Below, piece after piece: positions 11,867 through 25,600 of a DNA stretch of 64,000 nt. Source of the stretch: Coffea arabica (taxonomy: Eukaryota > Streptophyta > Magnoliopsida > Gentianales > Rubiaceae). The notes under the pieces were generated by a model. It was not told the DNA's origin, did no database searches, and saw only the letters and a program-made list of their open reading frames with translations. The position numbers and the translations under genes were made by a program. The stretch is taken from positions 13,413,638 through 13,477,637 of the forward strand of contig NC_092314.1 of assembly GCF_036785885.1 (NCBI RefSeq), given 5' to 3'. The stretch's first letter is position 1. Each line of letters begins with the position of its first letter.

Positions 11867-12444
11867 GGGTTATAGGTAAAGTGCATTGTAGTCTACTAAC
11901 TTTTCCAAATTCTCATCGAAACCATTAAATTGTTTTTTGTGTCAATCAACCCGCTAAACTGTTGAACAGATTTAATAAGCCAATCTATCATATTGTCTGG
12001 TTAAGTTAGATGGAATTATATTCACATGAGAGTTATGTACACTTTCCCAAGGCAAAAATGATATTTCTTCCCACTCACCCTTACAATTGATAAAAAAAAA
12101 AAAAAAATCTAGGCTGGATTTAGAGAGAAAGAAATGAGTTAGGCTAATGGGATTGAGGAATAGTGAACGATTACAGGAATGTGTGAGAAAAATATATCAT
12201 TTTTGCCCCTAGAAAGTGCACATGTCTCTCACGTGAATACAATGTCATCTAACCTAATAGGCAATTTGATTGATTGAAACTTTTTCAAAAGTTTAGTGGA
12301 CTAATTGACACAAAAAAGAGTTCAATGGTTTTTGTGAGAATTTGGAAAAGTTTGATGGGCTAATTGACATAGAAAAAAGCTTAATGATTTTAGTGAGAAT
12401 CCAGAAAAGTTTGATGGGCTACACTGCTACAGTGCTCTTCACCC
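11867..12444. mobile_element. Mutator-like non-autonomous element, 578 bp, with 9-bp target duplication
   Basis: Flanking 9-mers ATCATTTAT at 11858-11866 and 12445-12453 are identical. The ends are GGGT and ACCC. The arms are inverted repeats: left 'aagtgcattgtag' with 'acttttccaaattctcatcg', and the right arm carries the same phrases inverted, with part of the right arm present twice in tandem. A 9-bp duplication with long TIRs is the signature of Mutator-like elements. No transposase frame is present. Confidence 0.75.
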
Positions 12445-12624
12445 ATCATTTATATATCGTTCAGCCCCTCTCCTATCATCCGAACTTTTCTTTATTTTCC
12501 GTAATCTTGCATTAGACCATTAGTGCTCCTACGCGTGTTCTCTCAGCAACAAGTTCAGTGTGTCTCTTTTTCCTTAGTCGGACACTATACCATATAGCCA
12601 TTTCCATCTTTTCAATATTCTTTG

Positions 12625-12772
12625 TGTTTGGATAGAAAATTATTTGGGATAATTTTTTTGAAAAAAATAACTTTTTTAGATGTAATATGTGTGAGATAAA
12701 AAAAGTAGTTAAAAAATATATTGATAATGCAAGTAAATGAGTGTGTATAAATAAGATGTAAACCAAACAACA
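12625..12772. repeat. MITE-like repeat, family copy 2
   Basis: It starts TGTGTTTGGATAG and ends near AACCAAACA, so its ends are inverted. The interior shares 'atgtgtgagataaaaaaagt' with the copy at 28735-28923. It carries no coding potential. Confidence 0.5.
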
Positions 12773-13197
12773 ACTCTGTCCTTATACCAACACCCGTATG
12801 TGTTAAAACCACCATCAATACCCTATTTCCTTACGTGTCATTTCTCCATTGGTCTGCCAAACCTTTACCATAAAATGGTAAACCACATATTTCCTTCATT
12901 CCAATTATTTGGTTCGAAAATCCAATTTTTTAAAAATAGTGGTTTGATTGTGATATTTGAATGTCTCTTTTTAATTTTATCCCCACAAATTTAAAATTTG
13001 AATTTGAATGCTAACATGCATATAATTAGAGGGAGGGGTTAGATTAGAAAGAAAAACTAAAAAAATGTTTTGACGTTCTCAACAAGACAAATATTTTCGG
13101 ATATCCCAGAATCGAAAGTATGATACTTTTAATGAGATAGATGGAGTATTAGACAAAATCGCTCCTTTTAATCTTATATACTTCACGTCCAAAAAAG
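12773..13197. other. Intergenic DNA with a possible decayed Stowaway end
   Basis: Near 13107-13150 the sequence 'cttttaatgagatagatgga' followed by 'gta' resembles the right terminus of a Stowaway MITE. I could not find its left terminus. Nothing else was recognised. Confidence 0.3.
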
Positions 13198-13426
13198 TGT
13201 GTTTGGGTACGAGTTTATTTGAAATATTATTTAAAATAATTAATATAATATTTTTTGTGAAGTGATGTATGTGAAATAAAATAGTGATTGGAAGGATGAT
13301 AATACTTTTTGTGGTATGATATATATGAAATAAAAAAGTGATTAGAAAAATAAAAAGATGTGTTAAAAATATGTTTGTGATGCAAGTAGTGCAATTGTGC
13401 AAAATTGCAAATGTCTATCCAAACAT
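13198..13426. repeat. MITE-like repeat, family copy 3, upstream of KU70
   Basis: It begins TGTGTTTGGG and ends CTATCCAAACA, again an inverted pair. It contains the shared core 'gtgattagaaaaataaaaag' and 'atgtttgtgatgcaagta'. It ends about 270 bp before the KU70 start codon, so it lies in the likely promoter region. Confidence 0.5.
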
Positions 13427-13540
13427 GAAGAAAAATAATTTACAAAATTCAAGACCCATTCTAAAATATGCAACCCAAGTGAAAAAGAGAATGAAGAAAT
13501 AAAAAATAAGGAAAAGGCAATTTTGTCATTTCACCAACCT

Positions 13541-13697
13541 CTTTAAAACCCCCTCCTTTATTCGAAAAGCTTCTCCGAGAAGGCGCGGGGTTTTTCAGTA
13601 TACTTGTTCACTTCTTCTGGTCGACTCCACGCACGACCGGAACTTCTCTCTACGTCGTCGTTTCCTTCCTTCCGCCGGAAAACATCACCGGACAGCC
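13541..13697 (+). promoter_or_regulatory. KU70 proximal promoter and 5' leader
   Basis: The 157 bp before the KU70 start codon contain a TATA-like CTTTAAAACC (13541-13550). They then become GC-richer (AAGGCGCGGGG near 13580) and pyrimidine-rich up to the ATG, as is common for plant 5' leaders. The transcription start was not located. The GC-rich motif recalls an E2F-type site but does not match it fully. Confidence 0.35.
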
Positions 13698-16600
13698 ATG
13701 GACCTCGACCCTGAAGACGTATTTCGAGACGACGAAGACGACCCTGAAAGCGAATTCCATCAGGTTCTCTTTTTTCCCCATCTTCTAATCCAATATTCTT
13801 TAAATTTTCAAATATAAACTAGCAAAAACGAAAAATCAAATTTTTCTCAGGGAAGAGATTCTACTAAAGAACTAGTGGTTTACCTGGTCGATGCTTCCCC
13901 GAAAATGTTCTCAACTTCTTGCCCATCAGTAAGTCCCCTTCGTTTCTTTTTTTATGTGCATATTAATTTGTTTTAGTTGTTTATGGATTCTGGAAATTGG
14001 GTTTTTTATATGAACAATATTAGTTGAGATTTTATAGTTTTAGTTGAAAAGGGAATAATGTCATAGAGGCTTGGATGTTAATAACTTAAAATAATGTCAA
14101 AGGGGTTGCTGTATTTTTGCATAATTTTGGTTAAATTGAGCAGCATTTTGGTATAAATGGCGAATAAGCTCATATTGAATGTTCCTATTAGGCAAAATTT
14201 TGTAGAAATGGCACGCTTTTTGGACCCTTAATTTGTAAAATGGTTGCGACATTGGGATTTTTTGTTCTAACGAGCATGTGTTGTGGTTGTTTATGTGAAA
14301 AGTACATTTTTTTAGTACATTTGGCAGTATATTTCACGTAAATGTACTATTTCACTACCAAGTTATGAACGGTACTTCATTTATTCACTGTAAGAGGCAG
14401 TTGTAGCAACTGTTTTACAGAATGTTTACTTGATGGTAGTGCATTTAGTATTCAGTAGTACGTTCATAGAAAAATACTATATCACCACTGAGGCATGGAT
14501 TGAATTCCATAAATATGATATCCAGTTATTGTGGCGTTAAAAATCAGTACAAATGCCCTTGATAATTGACAGCATAAAATTTTGCCATCTTTCTGAATAA
14601 GACATCTTCAGTCTCCTTTTTCATAAGTTTTCCCATATTGGAGCATGTTGGAGGGATTACTGTGAAGTACAGAGTGAAAGCAATATTTATGGACTTTACT
14701 TAAGATTATCGAGTGCTGAAAAATCTTTAGGAATTTTGCTTAATAATCTATTGACCCAAATTACTTAAGATTGTCTTTATGACTTTTGCTTAATAATCTT
14801 CATACTTAATTTTTTACTGCAAAGAAATTTTTTGTAACTAGCACATTTCACTTGGTTGAGTGATCCATAAGTTTTTTTTACAAGTAATTCAAGTTTTTCT
14901 TTTTTGTTTTTAATCTAGTTGTGAACCTATTATTCCCTTCCTCTACTGAGTATTCCAAAGAAGTTTTTGAGTAAGGCATCATAGAATTCATTAATCAAGA
15001 AAATTTCAGGGGGTGTTTGGTTGGAGGGTATAGGAATCAAGAATTGGATTGAGTCCCAAAATTGTTGCTTGGCTAATGGGTATGGGTTTTGAAATCTTGG
15101 AATGAATCATGAAAAATCAGCCGCTCTCAATACCCAACTAGATTAAAGGGTTTTGATGAATCCCACATTTGATTCCAAAATCTTTAAAAAAAAAAAAAAC
15201 CCGTGCAAGGGGCACACAGCCTGCACCATAGAACACAGGTGCCGATCCAATGCGCCAAGGTATGATGGAGTGCCTAAAGCACTGGCAACAAATAAGAAAG
15301 CTGTGAACATGGCACCAATATGAGCAGCCCCACTAGCAAAGAAGTAGTGAGAATAGAAGTAGAGAAGAACAAGAATGCCGAAAGAAAGCTGCCAAGACAA
15401 ACCCAATCCACCGAAAAACTGCAAGAAAGCATATAAATTAACAACCCATAAATGTTGGATGCAATTGAAGGAAGGTCAGTTTCCTAACAATGGTGGGGAT
15501 TTGGCAAAATCAAATCCAAATCTGCTTCCTCGTTGCGTCTGGGACTGTTGCTTCTGAAGCTCCATTGTCTTTACCAAAAATTGAATATGGATACTAATTG
15601 GTGATGGTTAGGTGCTGGTTTAATGGGTGTTGTCATGGTTGGGTGCTAGTTCAATGGGATTATGGTGGATGTGTATGTGGGATAAGCATTCGAATGAGGA
15701 AGAAGAAAGATATGAAAAGAAAAAAGAAATTAAAGGTAAAAAATTGATTATTAAATTTGATACCCATTCCTTACCAATATTTACCAAGCACCCGCATTTG
15801 TAATCATATCTTTGTCCAAAACCCATACTAAGTTTTTTTGTATGATTCCAATTACAATTCCAATTCCTATGCTGGAACCAAGCGCCCACTCAACCCAACA
15901 GATATAATGAAACTTTTGATCATGCTTTTATGTTGGAAAGCAGAAAATGACCTATTATTGAAGAAAGAGATGCAAGGTGTGTGAGGAAGCTAGACATGGC
16001 TGTTTACCTGGCTAAATTAAAGGAAGAAATCACTAAAAAGCTCAATTGGTTGAAAGAAGAAAGATTCACCTGTTTTGTGCGAATGGCCTTAGGAATGGCT
16101 CTTAGTAGCAATTGTCTTTCATCATCAATTACCTTGAGAATAAATTGATGGAAGATTTTTCAAACATGAAGAAAAGAGTAGATTTCTTGTTCTGTAGTAG
16201 TGTAGATTATTAGTGGTCCTCTTCAATTACTGAAGTCAAGTACTACATCTGTTAACCCTTAGCGATGGCTCCACCATACTTTTGAATTGGAACATTCTTG
16301 GTTAGTTTATTCAGTTGACATTGAGGACATCCAGAAAGACATTTTGGAATCAGCCATCTTTTGTTTCATTTTCCTTTGTTTCTAGAGATCTATACAAAGT
16401 GGGAATCTGGCTGTATTGACTGCATCTTATTTTTTTGGGAATCTTTCAGTGCAATAGTTGATATAATAATGCATTGAACAGTGAAAATGTAATTGAAAAG
16501 ATTGTTGTATATTAAAGAACGTTTGATTTCAAAAGTTAAACTATCATCTTGTGTGTTGGCCAAAGTGACAAAGTTACGTTGAGCCCTCGAATATGTTCAA

Positions 16601-19600
16601 AGATCTCGAAATAATCTTCCAGTTCCAGGGAGAATTAGCTAAACTTCATTTCCATTGAGAATTTAATGGAGTTTTCCTGTATTTCAACAAAATAATCTAA
16701 CGTGGACGGTACTTTTGGAGATTCTGACCAAAAAAAATTAGACATTCCATGCCCTCAGAGAGTGGTTTGTTGTGCTAGGTCATTGACATTATTGTTTTTT
16801 ATCTTTTATATAACAGGTTTTTATCATGTGTTTCAGGAGGATGCAAAGGATGGATCGCTTTTTCACGCTGCTATGAGTTGCATTTTGGAATCACTGAAGA
16901 CTCAGATCATTAATAGATCTTATGATGAAGTCGCAATATGTTTCTTCAATACTGTAAGGATTTTATCTCTGTAGTTTTTGTCTTTGTCCATGAATCAAAT
17001 TTGTTATTTCAGCTTTTATATTTAGATATATGTCTGAAGCAGTAATTGACTATCATTTATTTGGACTTTGGGGAACAAGCTTTGCAGCTCTTGTATCTCT
17101 AGTTTCTTTAGCAGTGTTCCTTGAATCAAATAATTAATATGACATGGTTTTTTAAAGAAAAATCTATATGACTTTGAAAAGTCAGATTAACCTACATCTA
17201 TTTGGATATTTTTGAATTTAACACCCTGTTGGGTTTGAGCTTGATGGCTTCATGTTCTACCATCTTATATTACCAAGTTCCCTGTGTTGTCTTTCTGCAA
17301 AGTTAATGGTGCTTAACTGCTCAAAAAAATTGATAAGGAGGAGAAAATTGGTGTAGGAAGATTGTCATTTGCTACAAATCCATCACTCCATCAGGGTGCA
17401 AAAAACTAAAAGTGGAAGTTGGTAGCAGAACAGAGAACACAACATTTTGAAGGAAGTTAGTTTCTAGGTTGTTGGAGAGCCCAAGAGAGCTGGTAGATAT
17501 TTTAAGATAATGGCTGTGATAAAAACAGCTGTCTGCAGTACCTAAAATAGGTACTTTTGGGGCTCCAAATACATTATGGTCCTAAAGTGGCAAAAGGCCA
17601 AAATACCCTCACTCAGGCACATGCCTAGAATATGTGCACCTGCCAAACAATTTCAGAAACTACAAAAAAATGTTGGCAACAAAGTATAATCAACTGAACA
17701 ACAACAAAATCTAAGTTCTAACATGCTTCTGCATCACATTGTTGGAATTGTCTATGCCTCTATGGTGGTTTATTTGAGTTGAAGAAGGATAGTGGTCTAG
17801 CTTGTTTAAAGGACCTTGGTACAGGAGAGTTGTTGAATATGGAGATAGTAAACTACTTTAGTGTTGCTGTGTTGGAGTTGTTGAAGGAATTGGAAGGATT
17901 TTAAGAAGAAACTTCAGCAACTTTTCATTAGAGCATTTGGCTGTAAAGACAGTTGGTAAAACGCATTGTTAGATATACTAAATTTGACCTGAGGTAAGAT
18001 TGCCCGGTGGCTGATCCATGCCTAAACATGGTACAGAGTTCCCTATCAGCTGAACTTTTAAGGTGAACGTGTTAAAGAGTCAGAAATTGGATCAAGTGAA
18101 GAGATCTGCTGGTTGCTTGAATTTTACTTTACTAGTTTTCTAATATTGAAAGAAGTATGGGAGATATTTAGATTTGAACTATGAGAGGAAAAGGCATTTT
18201 GGTCAAATCCTTTGATCCTACTCTCAGGGAATATGCAGAAGAAAGAATTTCTTGAGGAAAGTACTGCCTCTTATGTCCCATCAAATGTTTCCCCTTTTCA
18301 AGCGGTGAAGGAAGTATACTAGCTTGGAAAGAAAAGGAAGTCTGAAATCTGGGAGATGTGTTTTTTTGCTTGTTTTTTTCACAAACTTAAGAGGTGGGGT
18401 TCAGTTTCTCAATGTTATGAGTTCTGGGGATTAGCTATCTTACTCCTAATTCTTTGTGACATTATTATGCAACATTTGGTTGGGTTTTTAACATAATTGA
18501 CAGAATTTCTTTATCTATAATACATGCAGTTTTCCTAGTAGAAGTATAAGTACTGTTGGGATTTGTTCTAAAAATTTTTTCGTATATATATTATTTTATG
18601 ATGGTGCGGCTTACCTAGGTGTCATGCCAGGATAGGTGATCTTGGGATTATATATTCTATAGTTCCATGTCCAAAAACAAAGTAAAGATGGGCAGGACAC
18701 GTTGATTAATTCAATATGGTGGAGTGCTCTGAACCAAAGAAGCCCTTTATGCAAATTGTGGACAGTTTACCTATAAAGAAAGAACATGTTCTTGGAGGGT
18801 ATTGGAATTTCTGTTAGACAATTGAAACATCCTATGAGTACCTGAGCTTTGGACACACAGAATGGTATCCAAGTGGGAGTCAATCTTTTGACTGAATTAA
18901 TTTGTCTGAATTTCTGCATAAGCAGCTTGTGTTTAGTTTCTTGTCCAGGCACTTATACTGCATCTTTCATCTTTTATTTGTGAATCAGAGAGAGAAAAAG
19001 AATTTGCAGGATTTGAATGGTGTTTATGTATTTAATGTTGCTGAAAGGGAGGATTTAGACAGGCCAACAGCAAGGCTTATCAAAGAATTTGAGTGCATAG
19101 AAGGTAAAGTAATTACAAATTGTCAAGCATGATACTTACCTTCTTCTCCTCTTTCCCATATTCTACATGCAACTTATTAATCTTGGGAATGCCTTTTGAA
19201 TCAGTTAAATGGTATGGTAATAGTACCCGTGCCTGTTTGCAGAAAAATTTGATAATGACATTGGCAGCAAATATGGTATCTTGTCTGGTTCTCGTGATAA
19301 TTCTCTCTATAGTGCTCTTTGGGTTGCTCAAGCTCTACTCCGCAAAGGGTATCCCTTTTCTTTCTCATTTCTCATCTTTTCTCTCAGAAGACTATTGAGA
19401 CACCAACACTATCTAGCTATTTGGTTTTCAGTGATCATGTTGACTGAATTCCTACAGATCTGCAAAAACAGCCGACAAAAGAATGCTTCTGCTTACCAAT
19501 GAAGATGATCCTTTCGGCAGTATCAAGGGAATTACAAAAATGGATATGATGCGAACAACACTTCAACGAGCAAAAGTAAAGACAGGATACATATATGCAT

Positions 19601-22600
19601 ATGTGTTTTTGCAATAATCAGATGATTAGTTGTGAACGATAAACATACAGTTTGTTTTCTTCATTCACGGATTTTTATTGGTAAGACTTAGATTGCTCCT
19701 TCTCTGTGTTTTTCTCAGGATGCTCAAGATCTTGGTATTTCCATTGAACTACTCCCACTGAGTAGGCGAAATGATGAGTTTAACGTATCTCTCTTCTATG
19801 CTGTATGTATATGCCTACATTTGGAGCGGTCTTATTAAACTTCTTTTGGTGCATTTAGATGAATGTCATACAATTTGGTAAGTTCACAGGAATTACTTGG
19901 GCTGGAAGGTGATGAACTTACTCAATTTCAAGCTTTGGCTGGAGAGAGGTGAGCACTAGTAAGCTAATTGTTGCCACAAAAGCTAACGCTGATGTTGCAG
20001 CTCTAAACACAATTGATTTGTTACACACAATTAGCTGCCCTATGCCCAACTTTGCAACGATTAATGTCAATTTGCGGCTATGAACCGTTGAAATTCAACA
20101 TAAACAGCTGATGCCAAGAGAGATCGGCATGCTCCGAATTTGCCTAGCTAAATCTTGTCTACTGCAAAGCTAAATCTTGTCTACTCTTAGGCTTACCATA
20201 TAATGAAAACACAAATAAGTTTGAGGAACCAATATCAGGCTGAAGTTCATCAACATGAAGATTGGGGAATTATGAAATTCACGCTGAATACTTTTTTGAT
20301 CCTTTTGCAAATATTCCCAGACCAAGAATTTAGAAGATTATTTTCTGGGATCTTGATTTGGTACACAATTTTCCAGTTGTCTCTCACCTGAAACATTAAA
20401 ATACGAAACAGTTTCTGACAAGATTCCAAACGCTGAATAAAAATGGATGGAGTTGGAAATACTCCACTGTGATCTTTTCATAATCATGAGCATTAGACAG
20501 ATGAATACAACTAATGTAACTAAAGAAATTCAACAAATTGTTACCTGTCAAGTGTTTTTCATCTCCTTGTTTGCTGACTGACAGCATTCTTTTGTAACTG
20601 CTGCATAGTTACATTAGTTGGAAAGCATTTTGCACTTTGGTATTAGCCAGTAAATTATACCTTCTGTATCAGATTGAAAGACATGAAGGAACAACTGAGG
20701 AAGCGTATATTCAAGAAACGTAAGATTCGAAGAATAAAGTTCATAATTGCCAATGGTATGTCCATAGATGTGGACACCTATGCTTTGATTCGTCCAACCA
20801 ATCCAGGTTCTCTTGTTGCAAATATGTAGCTTGAAAAAAAAAAAGAAATACTATTTTCTCCTAGTGGTTGCTAATCCATTGTGTTTTTGGTTTTAGGGAC
20901 AATTACTTGGCTTGATTCAGTAACCAATCTTCCAATAAAAGTATGAGTTATCTAATTCATTTTTACTTTGTGATGCTGAGTAGTATATACTTATTCACGA
21001 GGCAGTAATTCCTTTTTAAGTTGTCAAGTTATTTGTCAAACATTGTTCCTCCCACTATTCTCGAGATCAGGAGTGAAAACAGTTGAAAAGGTTGAAAACA
21101 TGAAGAAATGGTGGTAGAACAATTCAGCTTTATTGCTCTTTGGCTTCATTATGATTAATTGTGTGTTTGAAAGGTTTCTCCATTCCAAACCGGAAAAATA
21201 TAGAGCTTTTTAAATCTGATAGAGACTGATTCATCCTCATTACCCATCACAGGCATCTAATCACTTTGTACATGTTATGTTCACTTGCCTCAGCATCTGT
21301 ACAAAGGGACAAAGCTTGCCCTTTGAAAATATTCAATCCAGTCTTTCCAATAGTATTGGTACTGTCTTTTTGGCTGGAGTTCCTTTTCTGCGTCTTCAAA
21401 TTGATGGCTGGAGCATTAATGAGAAATCTAATTGTGCTGGCAAGTGGGTCGTAGTCTGAGATTGTTTTAGTTATTGTTCTACTTGTCATGTGGACAACTG
21501 CTTTTCCCATTCTAAGTAGAAGAGAAAGCTGCATTGTCTTTTCTAGAACATGAATTTTTGATATGCATCTTTTTTGCTTCATATAAATGAACATGTAAAG
21601 AGTCCAACAATCTGAGAATGAAGGAACAATGCCATATTTCCTCAAATTGCATATATTTAGAAATATTAAGTTGGAAAATTTTCCTCAAAATCCAAGAAGA
21701 AAAGGAAGAAGAAATTCCTGAGGGAGACGCCATTTCATCACCTATTGGCTAATCCAGCCTCAAAAGAGACCCTGTTATTGCTATTTTCAGGCGGCCACTA
21801 GTTTCCCTTTTCAGACTATTGTAGGCATCATGAAATTTCCTGTTCTGGATGAGCCTCTAAATGTATCCTTCCCCCATTGTAGATTATATCAACATAAGTA
21901 AAGACCCCGGCAACCTGTCAAACTTCCGTTGATATATTGGCTGATCTAATATCTTTAATTATCTGTTAGTGGCCTTTTTTTTTCCCTTAAAGGAGCTGTT
22001 GCTGAAGTTAATTCAGTTAAAGTCTAGTTTCAGAAGCCATAAAAAGGATCTCCGCCTTCCCAAGCATTTCTCTTTTCTTTCATGAAAATCCCTTCCTCGT
22101 TGAAAACTGCCTGTTCTACTAAGAATCTTTAGAAGGAAAGGTAGATATTAAGGAAAATAAAGATCTGCTTACATGGTTATCTGCCTCAAACCAAATTAAG
22201 AGATTACGAGGTTTATTGGGTTGTTTTCTTTCTTCCTGGCCATTGTCATGCATTATCTCCAATCTTCTTGTTGTATGGAAAATTGGGGCTTCTTATCATG
22301 TACTTTTTTAATGCAATATTACAAGTTTAATGCTCTTAAATAATGAATTTATTGTATTTTGTTGTCTGCCTCCATTTGTCTCTTTAATTCACTTTCATTG
22401 ACCTCTTTGGGCCAAGTATTTCATTGTTTGTGATTTTCTTAGTATTGACTGGTTTTTTTGGATTATTGACATTTTGCAGTCTGATAGATCCTTCATTTGT
22501 ACGGATACTGGTGCATTACTACAGGAGCCTGCTCAGCGTTTTCAGTCTTACAAGAGGTGCGTCTGTTGCATGCTACGTCAGAGCATCTGTTGGTCTTAAT

Positions 22601-25600
22601 TTGCATTGCATTGTAAAGGATCATATGATAACTGGAATAGCAATTAAAGGTTCTTCAATCGGGTGGAAAGTATCACGATCGTGAACACCACGACCACAGC
22701 CAATATTACACACAAACACACACACACACACACTCTCTCTCTCTATCTCTCTCTCTCTCACACACTCTCTCTGCTATCATTGGTGTGCGTCTGGGGCAGG
22801 TGGGAGAGTCACAGTGGATTTGGACATTCATTTTACGAGTGACAGCTTTCTGATGTGCTTGTTTTTTCGGTTTTTTAGAAGTTCCTTTTTTGTAATAATG
22901 GCAATCACTAATCAGACTAATATTTACAGAAAAGGAGGTTAATGTTTTGAAATGCATTACTTGTGTGTTCTCTTTCCGTGAAATCGAATCCCACAGGCAC
23001 TTATTAAACACAATCGAAATATCATTACTATTGATAACCTCCATTTCCCTAACCAAGCATGTGATTTCTTATGGTCATATGTTTAGCTGTTTGGACCACT
23101 TTTTGTCGCAGCAGGAGTCACAAAATTTGTAAAATAAATAAATAATAAATAAATATATATATATAATACAAAAAATAAAAGATAATTAATAGTAGTGGTG
23201 GTGGTGATGGTGGTGGTAGTCGTAGTAATAATAATGGAAAATTTGCAAGTAACTCATTAACAGAAAATCTATGGGAGCAAAGATTTGCATCTCAATATTT
23301 AAGTGTAAATTGCTAAAAGCGAATATAAGCTGGTGAAACTGCATGCACAAAAAACACCCCTACTTTTGTATAACATCAAATTTTGCGTGCAATAAAGTTG
23401 CTCTCTTAAGTACTGAAAGAGAAGAAGCAAGAGAGGAAGATCTTTTGGGATGATATTCCTTCACACTCTCATGTGAGTAGTACAACTGACATATATATAC
23501 AAGATTGAAATAATCTAGATCCTAAAATCAAGCTATCAAGATCCTAAAATCAAGCTAGAATAATTAGCTATCTACTTCCTATAATTAAACTAGGATAATC
23601 AGGCTAATAATCAGGCTATCTAATCCCTATAATTGATGTATAATATATCACACATATCTAGATATATTCAACACTCCCCCTCAAGCTGGAGCATACAAAT
23701 CATATGCACCAAGCTTTCCACATATATATTTTATACGAGGACCTCTTAAGGACTTGGTAAGAAAATCTGCAAGTTGATCACTTGAATTAACGAAACCCGT
23801 CTCAATAACTTTGGAGATCAATTTTTCTCTAACAAAATGGCAATCAACTTCAATGTGCTTAGTCCTCTCATGAAAGACTGGGTTGGAGGCAATGTGGAGT
23901 GCAGCTTGATTATCACAAATCAACTTCATTGGGTCACTAGTCCCCAAATTCAACTCATTGAGCAATTGTTTAAGCCATATTAGCTCACATGTAGCCATAG
24001 CCATGGCTCGATACTCAGCCTCAGCACTGGATCTAGCAACCACATCTTGTTTTTTACTTTTCCAAGATATTAAGTTGCCACCAACCAGAATACAATAGCC
24101 TGTGGTAGAACGACGATCAATAGGTGATCCTGCCCAATCTGCATCAGTGTAACCAATTACTTGCATGTTTCCTTTATCAGTATACAACAATCCTTGGCCA
24201 GGTGCTCCTTTGATATATTTGAGAATGCGGAGAGCTGCATTCCAATGAATATCACACGGGGAATCTAAAAACTGACTGATCACTGAGACAGAAAAAGATA
24301 TGTCAGGACGTGTTACTGTAAGATAGTTCAACCGTCCCACAAGCCTACGATACTTTCCAGGATCCTTAAGTGGCTCCCCCTGTCCTGGAAATAATTTAAT
24401 ATTGGGATCCAGAAGACATCTTGGCCACTGGAGAAAAGGTGTCAGTATAATCCAGACCAAAAATTTGAGTATAACCCTTAGCTACTAGACGAGCTTTAAG
24501 ACGATCAATTTGACCATCCGGACCAACTTTAACAGTATAAATCCAACGACAACCAACAGTTGATTTACCAGGTGGGAGTGGGACCAGCTCCCAAGTAGAA
24601 TTGGAGTGAAGAGCAGCCATTTCATCTATCATTGCCTGACGCCACCCAGAGTGAGACATAGCCTCACCTATAGTTTGAGGAACAGACATGGACGACAAAG
24701 AGGACAAAAAGGCATAATAGGATGAAGACACGCGCTGATAATTGAGACAAGTATAGTTGGGACATTGATTGCGAGTAGAACGAATACCTTTGCGGACAGC
24801 AATGGGTGGGCTGGCTGGAGAGGAGATCGTGGTAGGTGACGAACTTGGAATAGTTCGTGAGGCATCAGGGACATCAGCAGATTCTCCAACACCATTATCT
24901 GGAACTGTAGTAGGACAATTCCTTACATTGCGTCTCTGGTAAGTGAGCAATGGTGGTGATGCGGGTGAAGGTAAGGACTCTTTAGGAGGCTGACTAATGT
25001 CAGTGTCATGAGTAAGAGGAACAAAATAAGTAGAAACAGGAATATCCTCCGTGATTGTAGAATGCTCAGACTTGTTAAGCTGAAAGAAAGGAGTAGACTC
25101 AAAGAACGTAACATCTGCAGAGATGATGTATCGTCTAAGATCAGGAGAAAAACATTTGTACCCTTTTTGTGTTCGAGAGTACCCCAAAAATACACATTTG
25201 ACAGCACGTGAAGACAGCTTATCTTTTCCAGGAGTAAAATCATGTACAAAACATGTACAGCCAAATGTACGAGGGGAAATAGAAAATAGTGGAGCATTAG
25301 GATATACAAAAGAGTAAGGAACTTGATCCTTAAGGACAGATGATGGCATGCGATTAATCAAATAACATGCAGTGAGAATGGCATCCCCCCAAAAACGTAA
25401 CGGAACATTTGCATGAAGAAGTAAAGTACGTGCTGTCTCAACCAAATGTCTATTTTTCCTTTCAGCAATCCCGTTTTGTTGTGAGGTGTGAGAACATGAT
25501 GATTGATGAATGATCCCTTTAGACTCCATAAAGGACTTGAAAGAGGTGGAGAAATACTCATGTGCATTATCACTACGTAAGATTTTTATGGAAACACCAA

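Noticed and set aside
15620..15889. 89-codon minus-strand frame
   Set aside because: It covers the right arm of the TIR element in KU70 intron 2. The peptide comes from the repeat and resembles no protein.
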